The notes: generated by a model not told the origin, from the sequence alone. DNA of 64,000 bases from Dactylellina haptotyla (GCA_031310005.1 CM062385.1:1736001-1800000); one strand, 5' to 3'. Positions 22,373 to 34,892 are shown, counted from the stretch's first letter. Translations and numbers: made by a program.

Positions 22373-24756
22373 ATGCCACCTTTTCGCGATGACCACATAT
22401 TAGTAAGGAACCGAGCTGCTGAAGCTCTTGCTTGACGATGCCCTGAATGCTAATCTGGAGTGTTACTCTTATCTCAGTTAATCGCGCCGGGTTCGACGTG
22501 GACTCTGGCCCAATTGGGCCTTCCCGAGTCATTCACCCCTGCAAAAGTCCGAATACCATCGCGCATGTTCCCAGGCATCGAGGAAGGGCAATATCTCCCC
22601 AACAAAGTCCACGAAGTCGCAGAGGGCCAGGAGCTCGTCCTCGGCAACGGCGAAGTCGTCACCGCGGGTCCCAATGGAAAGCCGCACAAGAAGAGAAAAG
22701 TTGGCGAAGCTGCAACAAAGCCGGACGCAGCATCCGCAAATGGCGCAGCAACGGATACGCCCAACGCTGACGGGGATTCGAAGAAACCAAAGATTGAAGA
22801 TGGTGCGACAGAGACCAAAGGCGACACGACCATGGCCGATGCGACTGACGACAAGGGAAATCACGATGACGATGAAGAAGGTCATGACGACGACGAAGAT
22901 CACGATATGAACGGGACGAAGAAAGACGAAGGCGCAAACGGAAAGATATATTACGATGACGACTTTGACGAAGAAGGTGCTATATGGTGTATGGAGCAAG
23001 GCCGTATTGTTAATTGGGAATGCTTTTTTGCATTGCTGTAAGCTTTATTCCTGTTTCATACTAAATCTGCCGTAGCTAACCCATCGGCGAAAATAGGCTT
23101 CACGTCCACGAAACTATCAACCCTACTTTCCATACTCCGATCCTGATGATTTCGCAGCCCTGCTGGACATGTACTGACAAAGAGAGGATCTGCCAGTTTA
23201 TTTTCGAGAAAATAAAGGCACCTGGGTTCTGCATGATGGATGCAGCGGCAGCTATTTCGGCAGCCTATGGTGCGCAGAGCTCCTTGGTTGTCGACGTAGG
23301 CTACGAAAAGACGGATGTTACAGCCATCATCGACTACAACGTCCAAGAACTCGGCAGAACGACCATCCCCGTTGGCGGAAACTCCATGAACAAGCATCTT
23401 CAAAAGATGTTGCCCCACCTTTCCGAAGACGAAATCGAACAACTAAAACACAGCAGTATTTGTGAAATTCTACCACCGGGTATTCCGATACCAGGAGAGG
23501 AAGAATTGGAGAAGGATACGATCGTGCGACCACCAGACCTGAGCACCGTAGCTATGGGCGGTTTAGTGCCCCCTAAAGCACCAGAAGAAGACGCCAATGA
23601 GGAGGAAGACGAAGGAGTAACTAACATCGCTGCTATCGTTGCTAGCGGTAAAACACAAGAATATCTGGCGAAGAAAGAGAAGGAAAAGGCTGACAAGAAA
23701 GCTGGTCTCGCGTTGGGCGAGAAGAGGCTCCCCAATTACAAGAGAGAGAGCAATAGCTTCTTATATGTGGAAAAGGTTGCTGAGCATCTTGGGGGTGGGC
23801 AAAAATCCGATCACCCAATCGAAGTACCAGATGGAGAACGCATGGATGTGGATCCCGCCCCTGCACCTGCTCCGGAAGAATCCAGTGCTGAGAAGGCCCC
23901 AGACGCGGTTCCGGCTCCAAGTGAAGGGGATGCTGCTCAACCGATGTCAACATCTGAAGAAGCACAAGCTGCTAACCCGGACGCGCCGAAACCGGCAGTA
24001 AAGGCTGAACCAGCGAAGGGAGCCCCTTCCTTGATGGATTCAATGTTCTCCGCTACAAAAGATGATGATGACGCTAAAAGAGCACAAGATAAGGCTCTGC
24101 GACGAGAAGAGAAGAAACGTCAAGAAGCAGCACAGTCTGGCGAGAAGCGAAAAGAAATAGAGGTTGGTACTGAGAGATTCAAGGTTGCTGAAGGTGGTAT
24201 CTTGGAAGCCATCGCCGATGCAGCACACAGAGTGGTAAACAGCGCAGATGACTATAATCAGCGAAATGACTGCTGGAAATCTCTCATAATTGTCGGCAAC
24301 GGGTGTCGGGTAAGAGGTTTCAAAGATGCTCTTTTGAATACCATGATTGCGAAATACCAGGTCTCTCCCTCATCGGGCACCATATTTACTTCGGAACTAC
24401 CTTCCAACATCCCAACGCCGTCTGGCACAGGCACAAATACTCCCCAGCCTTCGAGCTTCAATACACAACCGAATGCCCTGCTATTACAAGCAGCTGCTAA
24501 TAATGCCGCAGCTGCTGCGCTAGCTCACCATCACCCTTCGATACCTCAAGCCAACCAATCGCCGAGCGAAATGAAAATCGCCAAGATCCCAGAATATTTC
24601 CCCGAGTGGAAGGATGCGGGTTTCGAGGAGTGTGTCTTCCTTGGTGCACAGCTTGGGGCCAAAATATATTTTGTCACGGACCAAGGTGCAAACAAGGGCT
24701 TTGTTACTCGAGCTGACTATAACATGCAAGGCCCTCAGGCCATCCACAATATCTAG
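22373..24756 (+). CDS. arp9: Actin-related protein Arp9, subunit of SWI/SNF and RSC chromatin remodellers
   Basis: Join 22373-22402, 22478-23037, 23097-24756 gives 749 aa. The first exon is only 30 nt (MPPFRDDHIL) and joins to LIAPGSTWTLAQLGLPESFT, the Arp9 N-terminal signature. The actin fold is visible as INPTFHTPILMISQP, VVDVGYEKTDVTAIIDYN (phosphate-loop region, near residue 260), LGRTTIPVGGNSM, SLIIVGNGCRVRGF and a final PEYFPEWKDAGFEECVFLGA. Two large low-complexity insertions break the fold: an acidic Asp/Glu/His-rich block near residues 115-170 and a Pro/Ala/Glu block near 400-500. It acts in the nucleus with Arp7-type partners on the remodeller ATPase. The frame stays open after the TAG for 83 codons (see findings). 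Gene identity by motif memory; high but not search-proven. Confidence 0.88.
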
Positions 24757-25264
24757 TGGGCTGATGTGATGTTGCCTGAGTCCCCTACAATCGAGAAAAT
24801 TCAAACACAGGCGCTTTTGAAGACACCTACACGGAATATGGAGACTCATTTCAATCCATCATATGCTGCTACCCCCGAACACCCATCAGCCACTGGCTCT
24901 TGGGGCCAGAATATCGTCATGGGGAAGAAACTTGCTGCTGCGAAGAGGCGTGCGGCAACTCCTCGAGCACAGCCACCACGCTCAGCAAAGCGATTGAGAC
25001 TTGTATAATATTTCTTTGCTACTTTTTGATGATCCCACTTTTGGAATGTTATTTTAATGGTTCATGGCTTCGTTCTTCTATCTTATTTTTCTTTTAGTAG
25101 TAGTGAACGAAGAGCCTTAATGCTAATGATCTCGTCGTCCTGTTGCATATCTGAGTACAACTCTCCGTTTTGTGTTGTCGGCAAATTATCTAAATTTTTT
25201 TCTTTGGTGTGACCAGAAAAGCTTCATTCACATCGATGTTGAGGATCTTGATAACATTCTCGTG
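24757..25264. other. Arp9 3' region with in-frame extension, and AFG2 promoter
   Basis: The Arp9 frame continues without a stop from 24757 to a stop at 25006-25008, ending in a Lys/Arg-rich stretch. No independent gene is called. The 250 bp before 25265 are AT-rich and serve as the AFG2 upstream region. Confidence 0.45.
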
Positions 25265-27928
25265 ATGTCGGGCCCTAGAACGCCGTCCCGCAATCCCACT
25301 AACTTGAATTCACCTTCGAAAGGTGCTTCGCCAACCCATGTCTCTCAACTTCTAACTATTCGTCCACCGAATTCCCAAGCCATAGCCGGCAAAACGGTAC
25401 GGCGGGTTACTCTCCACCCTTCAATATACAACTTACTCTCGCTCTCAGTAGCAAGCCCTCAGCATAACAATCTTGTTGAGCTTAGGGTGGATGACTCTTC
25501 TGTTCCTACGATCGCGGTAGCTTGGTCCGGAAGTCAGGGCGGTGATCCAAAATGTATCCAGATACCCTTTGCTGTTGCAGAGGATCTCAAGGAACTTGCG
25601 CCGAATCTCGATTTTTCAGAAAAGTCAAAGTCACGTATAGAAGTTAAGAAATACTTAGGATCAATCGGCTATATTTCGGCTATCGAAATAGAAGATTATC
25701 TCCAACAAGTTCCTAGTAGCGATAGTGAAGGATGGAAATACTACTTAGAACATTATCTCAGTACGTGGCCATCACCCCTTAAATTTTACAGTAGAAAGTT
25801 CGGTAGGTTGCTAATAATTGTTTCGATCTTAGTTGATGTACGATATCTTGGGGAAGGCATGATTTTCTCTTGTGATTACAAAGGTAGCTCGATATCGTTG
25901 AGAGTCAATTCAATTTCTCCAGGTGAGAAGCCTGCAAATGCCCACAGTGCGGTCATCGGCGAGAACTCGCTGGCCACGCGATTGAGCGGGCTTACATTCC
26001 AAGAAACTCGAGTCTACGAGTTTGACAAGGCTTCAACTGTCATTTTCCAAGGCTTGAAGGGTGGACCGGCGCCTTCGACACCAAAACCCAAGCAAGTCCC
26101 CATCACACCTCGGAAGCCGGCAAGCGGAGCGGCTTCAAAACCTGCCATTGAGAGCAAGTCTTTCCCTGTAACAAGTTCCTCCGCTATAGGCGGTTTGAAC
26201 CGTCAACTCGAGATCCTACGAACACATATCGCCTCCTCTCTCCTTCACTTTCGTCGGTTTACACGTAGTAATCTCACACCTCCACTTGGCATCTTACTGT
26301 ATGGTCCTCCGGGGACAGGAAAAACTATGTTGATGAGAAGTATAGCTACGGAAGCTGGAGCCAATAACTACATCATTGACTCTTCGCTTATTGGCAAATT
26401 TCTGGGGGAGAGCGAAGCGAGCATACGAAAGGTGTTTTCAGAGGCAAAAAAGCCGACGAATGGGAAGAATAGAAGTATTATTTTCATTGATGAGATCGAT
26501 GCATTTGCTCCTAAAAGAGGCGGCACAGATACCACGAGTGACTCACGGCTTGTCACAACACTACTCACCGAGATGGATGCTTTGGCGGCTGTGGATGAAG
26601 ACAACGGAGAGAGCAGCAGGGTGATTGTTGTTGCGGCGACGAATCGACCTAATGGCATTGACCCGGCACTACGGAGACCCGGTCGTTTCGATCTAGAGAT
26701 CGAAATCCCGATACCTGATGCCAAAGCAAGGCTTGAGATTCTTAAATTACTATTGCAGGATGTTGAAACAGGATTCGATAAATCTCCTGAAGGAGGTTAT
26801 ATTACGAGTTGGGCCAACAGAGCCCATGGGTTTGTCGGGGCTGACCTTGAGACGGTGGTAAAAAAGGCGGCAACCAGAAGTGTGCATCGTTCGCTAAGAA
26901 AACCCGACGAAACGTCTTCTTTCCCCGGCTTCTTCTTGGATCAAGTAGATACCGTTGATGACGGACTATCTCTATCTGCGGATGATATAGAGACGGCTTT
27001 GAAAGATACAAAGCCTTCAGCTATCAAGGATATCGTCCTAGAACTTCCAGAAACGCGGTGGACCGATATTGGCGGCCAAATAGATGTTAAGCAAAAGCTT
27101 AAAGAGGCAGTGGAGTGGCCCCTTAGAGTAAGTTGGAACCTTTTCTATTTCTCAACGCTACTAGAGGTCTCACATTTTCACCAAATTTAGCACCCTGAAG
27201 TCTTCCATCGCCTTGGTGGACAGCCCCGCAAAGGGTTACTTCTATATGGTCCTCCGGGTTGCTCTAAAACGCTTACTGCCAAGGCCCTTGCGACCGAAGC
27301 CGGGTTGAACTTTATAGCCGTCAAAGGGCCAGAGTTGCTTAATAAATATGTCGGAGAATCCGAGAGGGCTGTAAGAGAGCTTTTCCGAAAGGCGAGAGCA
27401 GCTAGTCCATCCATTGTATTCTTTGATGAGGTGGATGCTCTCGGTTTAAATAGGGAGGATGGGGGACATAATAGCGGCGGCAACAGCACCGGCGTTTTGA
27501 CTGCCCTCTTAAATGAGATGGATGGTATTGAGGAGCTGGGTAATGTTATGATCTTGGCGGCGACCAATAAACCAGAAGTAATAGATCCTGCATTGTTACG
27601 ACCTGGGAGATTGGACTATATTCTCTACGTCGGGCCACCTGATCATGAATCAAGAACCGAGATTCTAAACATCAAGTTTGCGAAGATGAAACTTGATGAG
27701 GACGTAGATATCCAGATTTTGGCTAGCAAAACTGAGGGATATTCTGGTGCAGATTTGATCAAGATATGCGATGAAGCGGTGCTAGGAGCCATGAGAGAAG
27801 ACTTGGAGATCGAAAGTGTTAAGTGGAGGCATTTCGAAGAGGCACTAAAGGGAGTGAAGAGCGTTATTACACCTGAAATGGTGAGACGTTATAAGACATG
27901 GAATGTCGGGGGTGTCAAGAGAGTTTGA
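25265..27928 (+). CDS. AFG2: AFG2/Drg1-type AAA ATPase of 60S ribosome maturation
   Basis: Join 25265-25760, 25833-27127, 27191-27928 gives 842 aa. The start MSGPRTPSRNPTNLNSPSKG was chosen over an upstream in-frame ATG at 25172, which adds a hydrophobic, unlikely leader. The N domain is followed by two AAA modules. D1 has GPPGTGKT (~323) and IIFIDEIDAF; D2 has GPPGCSKTLTAKALATEAGL (~617) and IVFFDEVDAL with DPALLRPGRLD. The Cys-Ser-Lys form of the D2 Walker A is characteristic of Afg2/Drg1 (SPATA5) rather than Cdc48. By family it releases Rlp24 and other shuttling factors from pre-60S particles in the cytoplasm. Intron 1 (25761-25832, 72 nt) contains no in-frame stop, so it can hide inside one long reading frame. 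Confidence 0.93.
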
Positions 27929-28200
27929 ATTTCAAGCCCGAGTCTGAATAGAAGACGTTGGCTTTTTAATATTTATTCTAGTAGGGAAGCCAGAAATACT
28001 ACATTCGAAGATCACTCAGAATCCTTTTGGAAAATTTGATTAGTCTAACCTTAGACATTAGCATACGCTACCCTAAATCGTGACAATCGCTAGAATTCAT
28101 TAATCGTTACAAGTATTGACTAGAAGAAATGCAGTCGGATGAGCCAAGGCCGGGACAAGAAATACCGACACAACAGTCGCAGGTCGATTTTTAAACAGCA

Positions 28201-29618
28201 TCAGTCCTCAGTGTCAGATTCTGCATTTGCGGCAAGCATATCGGCACTCCAAGTGGCAAATTCTAAAACTTCTTCCAAACACCGAAGCTTTTCCTTTTCA
28301 TTCTTCATATTGAATACTTTCAAGAGGTTTGCAGCTGTTTTAAGCGCACTAGGAACTTGGCAATATGCCGGTTCGCCATTTGGTTGCATACTGTCCTCAT
28401 CGAGAACAAAGAAGAGGTCACGTAGGCTCTCAATACGTTTCTTCATTTTGACGTAAGCCATAGGATTAGGGTGGTTGAGATATATGGTTTTCAGGCTACT
28501 GAGATCTTCTGTGAGTCGAATACAAAGAATTTCAAGCATTTGTTGCTCCAAACAGAAGACGATGAAATCTTTCCCGCAAACCTCTTTTTCAGCTTGAGCT
28601 TTGATTTCCGTCAAGAAGAAGTTTTGAGAAAGACCGGTGTCGTAAGAAGCTTTGAGAATATCGTCTATGAATGGCGTATTTGGTTTACAGGGCATTTGGG
28701 TATCTTCCGATGGCCCAATTCCCAGGATCTGGGTACGAATCTGCATGAGTTCGTCTCGAAAATCGTTGAGCTCGGAGGTGAAGCCATCGGCATGTCCCTT
28801 CTCACGTTTGATTTTAAGCAAGAGTGTGTACCAACTGACACTGTCGAGATAGTCGGCGAATTTTCCAAAACAAGCTTGGCGATATTTGACAAGGTTCTCT
28901 TGTGTACACATTCGATACGATTCCAATAGTCGACACTCGCCGAACGACTTTCTTGCGGAGACCAGAAACTGGTACAACTCTCCTCCCTCGTGAAGTTTGA
29001 ACATATTGAGGAAGAAGAAGCCCTGAAACAGTAAATTTTAGCAATCGTCTATTTAGACGTAAACCGAAAATATACACCAACCTCGTCGAGATCGAGTTCT
29101 TGAACCATAGACATCCAATCGACATCATACCCGTAGTTTTTCTTAGAGAGAAGTTTGTTGATTTGCTTAAGAATTTGCTCGATGAAATCCAGAAATTGGT
29201 CACCTTGACCTTCTGGAACTGAAAGGTTCTCACAACCTTGGATTGTGGTGTTTCTTTGAGGTTCCTCACCATCGACCAATGTATCTTTTGTTGACAATAA
29301 CGCGGCTTTAGCAAGTTGATTGCTCTCGTAGGTTCGACGAGCCCTTTCATAGTACATCAAACTATCCTTGAGGATTGAAGTAGATGCACGATTATCCCCA
29401 CCCTCGGGGTAAACGAGATAGTCCAATCGGGGCGGAAGCTTGACTGGCTCAGATTTGAGAGGAATGTAAGTTCTTGCGGTTGGGCCATGGATCGCGATAG
29501 ATTGAGGTGGTGGCTCAATGTTTTCTTCGATACTGGGAGTTACGGTGGTAACGGTTAGAAGGGCCTCGGAGATCACGGACAGCTGATCCAGTGTTTCTGC
29601 AATCGCGGCTGTATTCAT
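28201..29618 (-). CDS. Uncharacterised 452-aa protein
   Basis: Complement join 29618-29082, 29022-28201 gives 452 aa. The 59-nt intron (GTTGGT...TTTCAG) is phase 0 and joins DWMSMVQELDLDE to GFFFLNMFKLHEGGELYQFL. There is no signal peptide. Residues ~55-120 contain RLDYLVYPEGGDNRASTSIL; the rest is mixed helical with regular charged segments (NDFRDELMQIRTQILGIGPS, AYVKMKKRIESLRDLFFVLD) and an acidic C-terminus (ANAESDTED). I recognise no family or catalytic motif; the alpha-helical, charged content suggests a protein-protein interaction role in the cell. It ends 272 bp from the convergent AFG2 gene. It is convincing as a gene because both exons are long and the splice closes cleanly. Confidence 0.75.
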
Positions 29619-29999
29619 GTTGCTCTTTCTGTTTACAGTCTCGATTCTAGCTTTGAGCTGTCTTTCTTAAAGTAGTTTGAAATTTTGATAATGAAGGTTG
29701 TAGGAGAAGAAAGATTTCTTTGAGTTCGAGGTGCAACGAAAGTCACAATCATATCATTGCTATTTCGCATCCCCAGCAGGTAGTTAGTTACAGGACCAGC
29801 TTATAGTAACGTTCAATGATCATATCGTGCGCAAAGATACGGCTATTGATTTTAGCAATAACACCTATCATTATGCCGTGAACTTATGTAGTGTATTCTT
29901 CGTGATGGTTTCCCAACTCAAAACCAGCTCCTCTGAGATTTTATGTACAGTTTTGTAGTGCCATGATATTCCCCAGGTTGAGTTAATAGTTTCTAGCAT
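29619..29999. other. Intergenic, no gene seen
   Basis: Promoter of the 452-aa gene and 3' flank of the AA9 gene, both minus. AT-rich with no further motif. Confidence 0.55.
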
Positions 30000-31047
30000 T
30001 TATGCATGCCATCCACTGTCACCCCAGACCAGTCCTCCAGGTGGTGTGTAGGGCTTTGTAGCACTAATATCACGATATTCCAGGAAAATCTAAGAGCGAG
30101 CCAAAATATTAGTATGCAGGTTTTCGCAGAACGCTTGGACATTTGACGGAACATACACCAGGATCATTGGCTTTAAAGGCCCCAGGAAGAGCAACTCCAG
30201 TTGGCAGCTTCGTTTTGCCACTACCAGTGATTGTTATTTGATGACATGCAGGATAGAATTGTGCTAAACTTCCATTGGTGTTTGTACGCTGTAACCCAAG
30301 TATCTCGTGTCTAGTGCCCCGATTAGAATTTTTGGCAAAATATATGGCTAGCTTGATTAGGAATACTCTACCTGAGAATATATTCGCCCGGCTCAATTGT
30401 GGATGGAAGCTTGACCGGCCAAGTGCTGTTTTGAGTAGGAAGTCTCTTCGAGGCCCATGGCGGGTTCAGAGATGCATCATATCCAGCCTGGTGAATCTTA
30501 ACCCAAACGTTTCCGGTATTTCCCTTGAAATCTTGGCACTTATTGGGGCATTTGGCGAGCCATGTCATGACTATGAACAAATGTTAAACGTATCAGTAAG
30601 AGTTTTTGGGGGGCATTAGTCTAGATTGGTACTAGGTAGCTTGTAAATAACTTACTCGGACCTGGGTGATCACTTTGCCAGTCTGTCCAGAGGAAAGTGA
30701 TGTTGGCACCAGCTGGGATTGATGCAGTCATATTAACTGGCACGTTGTTGTTGCCATCTTTGGCGATATTGCAGGTGATGGCATCAGTCTTATAGAATTT
30801 TAACCTAGGTATTAGAATTCAACCTTCAAATCAGATAGCTATAACCCACCTCGAACAGCCCATCCGTAACTGGTCCATTATCCTTAAACTTCCGTGTGAT
30901 CTTTACAATATTTTTCTGAGGATCTTTATACGGATTCCAGGTTTCGATATATTTCCCAGTTTGTTGGACGTAAATTTGCTGCACGTAGCCATGCGAAGCA
31001 ACTTGACTTGCCAGGCCACCTAGGAGAATTAACGTTGGAAAATGCAT
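30000..31047 (-). CDS. AA9 lytic polysaccharide monooxygenase
   Basis: Complement join 31047-30850, 30788-30656, 30570-30372, 30310-30157, 30089-30000 gives 257 aa. The signal peptide [18 protein letters not shown] leaves His19 as the mature N-terminus (HGYVQQIYV), the first ligand of the copper histidine brace. The second His is in SDHPGPIMTWLAKC (~107). [17 protein letters not shown] holds the Gln and axial Tyr (~194 and ~196), and FKANDPGI continues as FLEYRDI at the family's C-terminal strand. AA9 enzymes oxidatively cut cellulose or related glucans outside the cell using copper and a reductant. There is no carbohydrate-binding module; the protein ends shortly after [16 protein letters not shown]. 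All active-site residues are present. The exon 2 acceptor (TATAAG) is the weakest junction. Confidence 0.93.
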
Positions 31048-31962
31048 TGTATTATGTTGCCAGTTCTAAGCGTTTCTGTAACCGCAAAACTATCTTGAGC
31101 TCCCTAACTCATACTAAACCTCGCAAGTTATTGCGCAAGCTCCGCCCTTTATATACCACTGGTTTAAAAAATTGGACGGCAGCAATGGATAGATCTGACT
31201 TTGAGGAGTCTAGGAAGGCAACATAACAACACACAAAGATGTTGTAATATATCGCCTATCCAAGAAACCGCTTCTTCTGATTCGCGGAAATATGCTATCG
31301 GTCAAACTGAACCCGGTTAGGCCTTCGAACTCAAAACTGGTCCGGACCTTCATGCACCGCGGTAGGTTCATTTTAAAGTGAATTCCCAAGCGAGCGAACA
31401 TAATAAGTTAATATAATCTCCGGCCTGTGCACTTTGCATTATTGAATTGCGGGGCGCGGCCCGTTTCAAGTGGCTTAAACCAGGGTATGTTCGAAACGAG
31501 GTAACACCATCGATCTGTCGTCGGTAGGTAGGGCAAAATGAAACCCCTATTATGTGATTGATCGTCCACTTCTCGGGACGGGTAGCCGCTAGACTGACGG
31601 AGTTTTTAGTTTCCACTGGATTTAAAAATTCCGATGAGACAGGAGGTCAAAGATTTTAAGCTAGATAATGAATTAATACAATCAGAGCTACAGAACAATC
31701 TTGAAAGATAAAACCAGGAATTGGAGTTTAATATCGTTAACTATATATATAAGAAATTCTGGAAGAAAAGCTGCAATTCGATTGCAATTGTAGTTAACCG
31801 TTTTCTGCGTATTATAACATAACAGCAGCTTGAAATGTTGCTTAGGACACATATTCATATGCTCATAACTAGAACGCGCTACAATAGGCTTACGTATTCC
31901 ACCTTAATTGATCGAGTAGTGCTAGCCCGTATTATCATTATGGAAACATTTCAAATAGGACC
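31048..31962. other. Intergenic, AT-rich, no gene seen
   Basis: Contains the AA9 promoter and the 3' flank of the next minus-strand gene. Small open frames have no support. Confidence 0.55.
31148..31155 (-). promoter_or_regulatory. TATA box of the AA9 gene
   Basis: TATATAAA on the minus strand about 100 bp upstream of the ATG at 31047, a usual place for a strongly inducible fungal promoter. Confidence 0.5.
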
Positions 31963-33101
31963 TCAGACGATGGTATACTACTAACCAGGTTAGAAGGAGC
32001 CATGCATGGTCATAAGCCTCAAAATAGGTTTAGATGTTACATACCCCGCCATCGACAACAATGTCAGTCCCGGTAGTGTAACTCGAAGCGTCGCTTCCAA
32101 GATACAAATATGTACCCTTGATCTCGGCTACTGTGCCCTCTCGCCTAGGAAGCTGTTAGCCATCTCAAGAAACATAGGAACCTTCCGCTCTTACCCCATT
32201 GGCGTTCTTCCCTTCCATGGTGATCTCATAACCTCAGATGCGGCATCCAACATTTCAGTTGCAATATATCCAGGGCTAACTATATTAACACGCGCAAATT
32301 CTATCCACTCTGCAGCAAGGCCGCGTGCAAAGTGAGTAACAGCCGCTTTCGCAGCACCATATGGAGTTCCAGCTTGTGGAGAAAGTTGCCGTAATCCCGC
32401 AATGCTAGACGTCACAATAAATGAGCCAGAGTTGTAGTTATCCAGCTTTCCGCCATTTATTGTTGTTTTTTCCTCTTTTTGACGCTTGAAATATTTTCCC
32501 GCCACCTTCGCAGAAAGATAAACACTAAAATAATCTATACTAGTAATATTTTTAAAGGCTTCAGTATCGCTGTCAATAATATGGCCATTTAACCATGGGA
32601 TTCCAGCGTTCGCGACAAAAACATCCAGGCGGCCGTTTAAGTCTTGGACGGCGATTTCTATCGCATATTTCACATTTTCTTCGTCCGTAATATTGACTTG
32701 ATAAGCCTTGCCTAATGGTACCGTTGTTTGTTAGCTCAGAAACATTTTGTGGTTAGAGCCTAAATATATATTTCCGTACAAATAACATCATACTTCTCAG
32801 CGATCTGACTGGCTTTCTCAATTGCGCTTTTGCTTGAGTTATACCATATGGCAATGTTTGCGCCAGCTTCGGCAAATGTTTCTGCGACGGCAAACCCAAT
32901 CCCTTCGCATCATTAGTACCAGTTTTCCAGTTTTAGGTCCGAGTCCTTAGTAGAAATACACATACCTGCTCCTGCCCCAGTTATTATGGCAGTTTTTCCT
33001 TTCATTGAAAGCAATGAGAAAACGCTGACGTCATTTGGCGGGCTGGTATTGTTATTGCGATAGACGCAATTCGCCTGACCAGGCATCAATAAGGCCTCCA
33101 T
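31963..33101 (-). CDS. SDR of the sorbose reductase / NADP-mannitol dehydrogenase group
   Basis: Complement join 33101-32966, 32902-32780, 32711-32195, 32144-32045, 31977-31963 gives 296 aa; the last exon is only 15 nt and supplies YTIV and the stop. ATG 33101 was taken as the start ([20 protein letters not shown]). Motifs after splicing are TGAGAGIGFAV (NADP-binding Gly motif), [10 protein letters not shown] (NAG), IVTSSIAG (catalytic Ser), YGAAKAA (Tyr-x-x-x-Lys), [10 protein letters not shown] (PG motif), and the family end [13 protein letters not shown]. The overall order, with [20 protein letters not shown] near the end, matches Sou1-type sorbose reductases and NADP-dependent mannitol dehydrogenases. 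Cytosolic by lack of a signal. The exact polyol or ketose is not determined. Confidence 0.9.
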
Positions 33102-34892
33102 CACCGAAGAGACTTGGTGATAAACGGTATGCCAAGTGTACTTTCAGTAGGCTTAGATCTAAAAACGTGGTTTAAGTGCCAACTATCCCAATCTTGGTAG
33201 ATATTTAGATTCGACAAGGCTTCTTTATATAGAAATATTTGAACATAGCGGACTACTCTCTATTTGAATATTCACCCAGATACCCATTAGATTAAGTATA
33301 TGTGGTGTAACTTAATTCGTAGGTCCGATTGAGCAAAATATAACTCCGAAGCCGACGCCGAAAATACGCCGTTAAAACAGAAAAAAACAACAAGGATTAT
33401 TTTCGGTAGCCTTCGGTGTTTGTCAACACTCGACGCAACGATAGTGATGGGGCACTGCACTTGCTAACTAGCTCTTTAGATCGATATTTGGTAGATCTGA
33501 CATACATGGTTTTGCCATAATACTAAATTCTAAATATACGTTACAAATTCTAGCCTCATCGCAATCATACTAAAGAATAGATTCTATAATTTTGTGTGCA
33601 CATATGAATCTGGAAGTGACGAAGCCCTAGATTTATAATATTATTTATGGCCGCCATGGAATAGATGCTAAGCGGTTTTATAAAGGCAGTATTTAATATC
33701 CCCTGCTCTTTTTTGCACAAGCTATGTACCTGTATCATGTCAACAGAAGCCTTTCGGTGAGCTCGGAGTTCACATTGCACTGCCTAGGAAGTTAAGTGCT
33801 ACGGTCAAATGTGGTCAAGCAACACATCCACGAGACACAACTTTGAATCTTAAGATATCTTTACAAGAATATTCGAATGATAAATCTCCAGCACAATACG
33901 ATAGATGGCATCTGGTTTACAAGACAACAGAAGACTTAAATCCTCCCAAGAACGATTTTTAATCACCAGAATTTAAAGTCTTGGAGAACCAGCGTAGAAA
34001 TATTACGCTAACACAAAAAAAAGTTAAATCGCTAGCTTCAGGTGGCCAACTTCAGCTCATTGGCACATCAAGATCCGAAGACATCCATATTTGAACACTG
34101 AAAACTCTGTACTCATAAGTCTCTACAAAAAAGAATCTTGATCTTGTCGCATAAGTACGCGATACTTCATAACGTAGAGCTCATGAGTTCGTGAACTCCA
34201 CAATATACGCCCGCAGTAGAGTCCTGCATCCGCTATACTGTGTTTGACATCAGTTTAAAACTTAGGGGCCAGCCACATCTCGGAAATCAGAGCCCTAACA
34301 ATGGATATAGTTACCACTTCTGTCCGCTTCAGGCAGTTGTGCTTCTCTTGGGCGTCTCTAATTCTCAGATTTAAAATGTGTTATGTTTCTGAGTAGCTAC
34401 TAAAGACTGCATGCCAGAAAAAATACAACGAGGTCGCAAACTCTACTACCGAGCTACTTCCGATTAGGAAAATTTACAAAGGTGGCGTACCGACCCGAAC
34501 CTTATTCGGAACATTGCACGAGGCTATGGTCTCTGACTCCCATCATCTCTCCGATGCCCTATGGCGAAGTCTCAATTTTAGAAACGCGCCATATGCATGC
34601 TCATATCAAAATTTTCACTTTATCGCGGTTAAGTCAGTTACTTTGCCATCCCATAGTACTTGCAGCGACAGATCGGCGTGCTTCGGTGTCAGACCCTCTG
34701 CTCCTCCCTTGTAAGCACTTTCAGGTTTCAGCTTTGGTGCACAAGCAGGAAATAAGTCATCCACTAAATTTTATTTAAATACCCAAATACACGGGCTTTG
34801 GGCTCAGAATTCATACTACTTCTATTCTCCCAAACCCCCCCATACTACGAACTCCATAAATTTGTGTTAGTTTTACTAAGCAACTCAACGAT
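33102..34892. other. Long divergent intergenic region, AT-rich, no gene seen
   Basis: 1.8 kb between the minus-strand SDR and the plus-strand FMO gene. No open frame longer than 100 codons, no tRNA-like arms and no repeat that I could see. Confidence 0.55.
33224..33231 (-). promoter_or_regulatory. TATA box of the sorbose-reductase-like gene
   Basis: TATATAAA on the minus strand, 123 bp upstream of the ATG at 33101. Confidence 0.4.

Noticed and set aside
22045-22392. 115-codon Ser/Pro/Arg-rich open frame before Arp9
   Set aside because: It lies in the GC/CT-rich leader with open frames on both strands, overlaps the Arp9 start and has no motif support.
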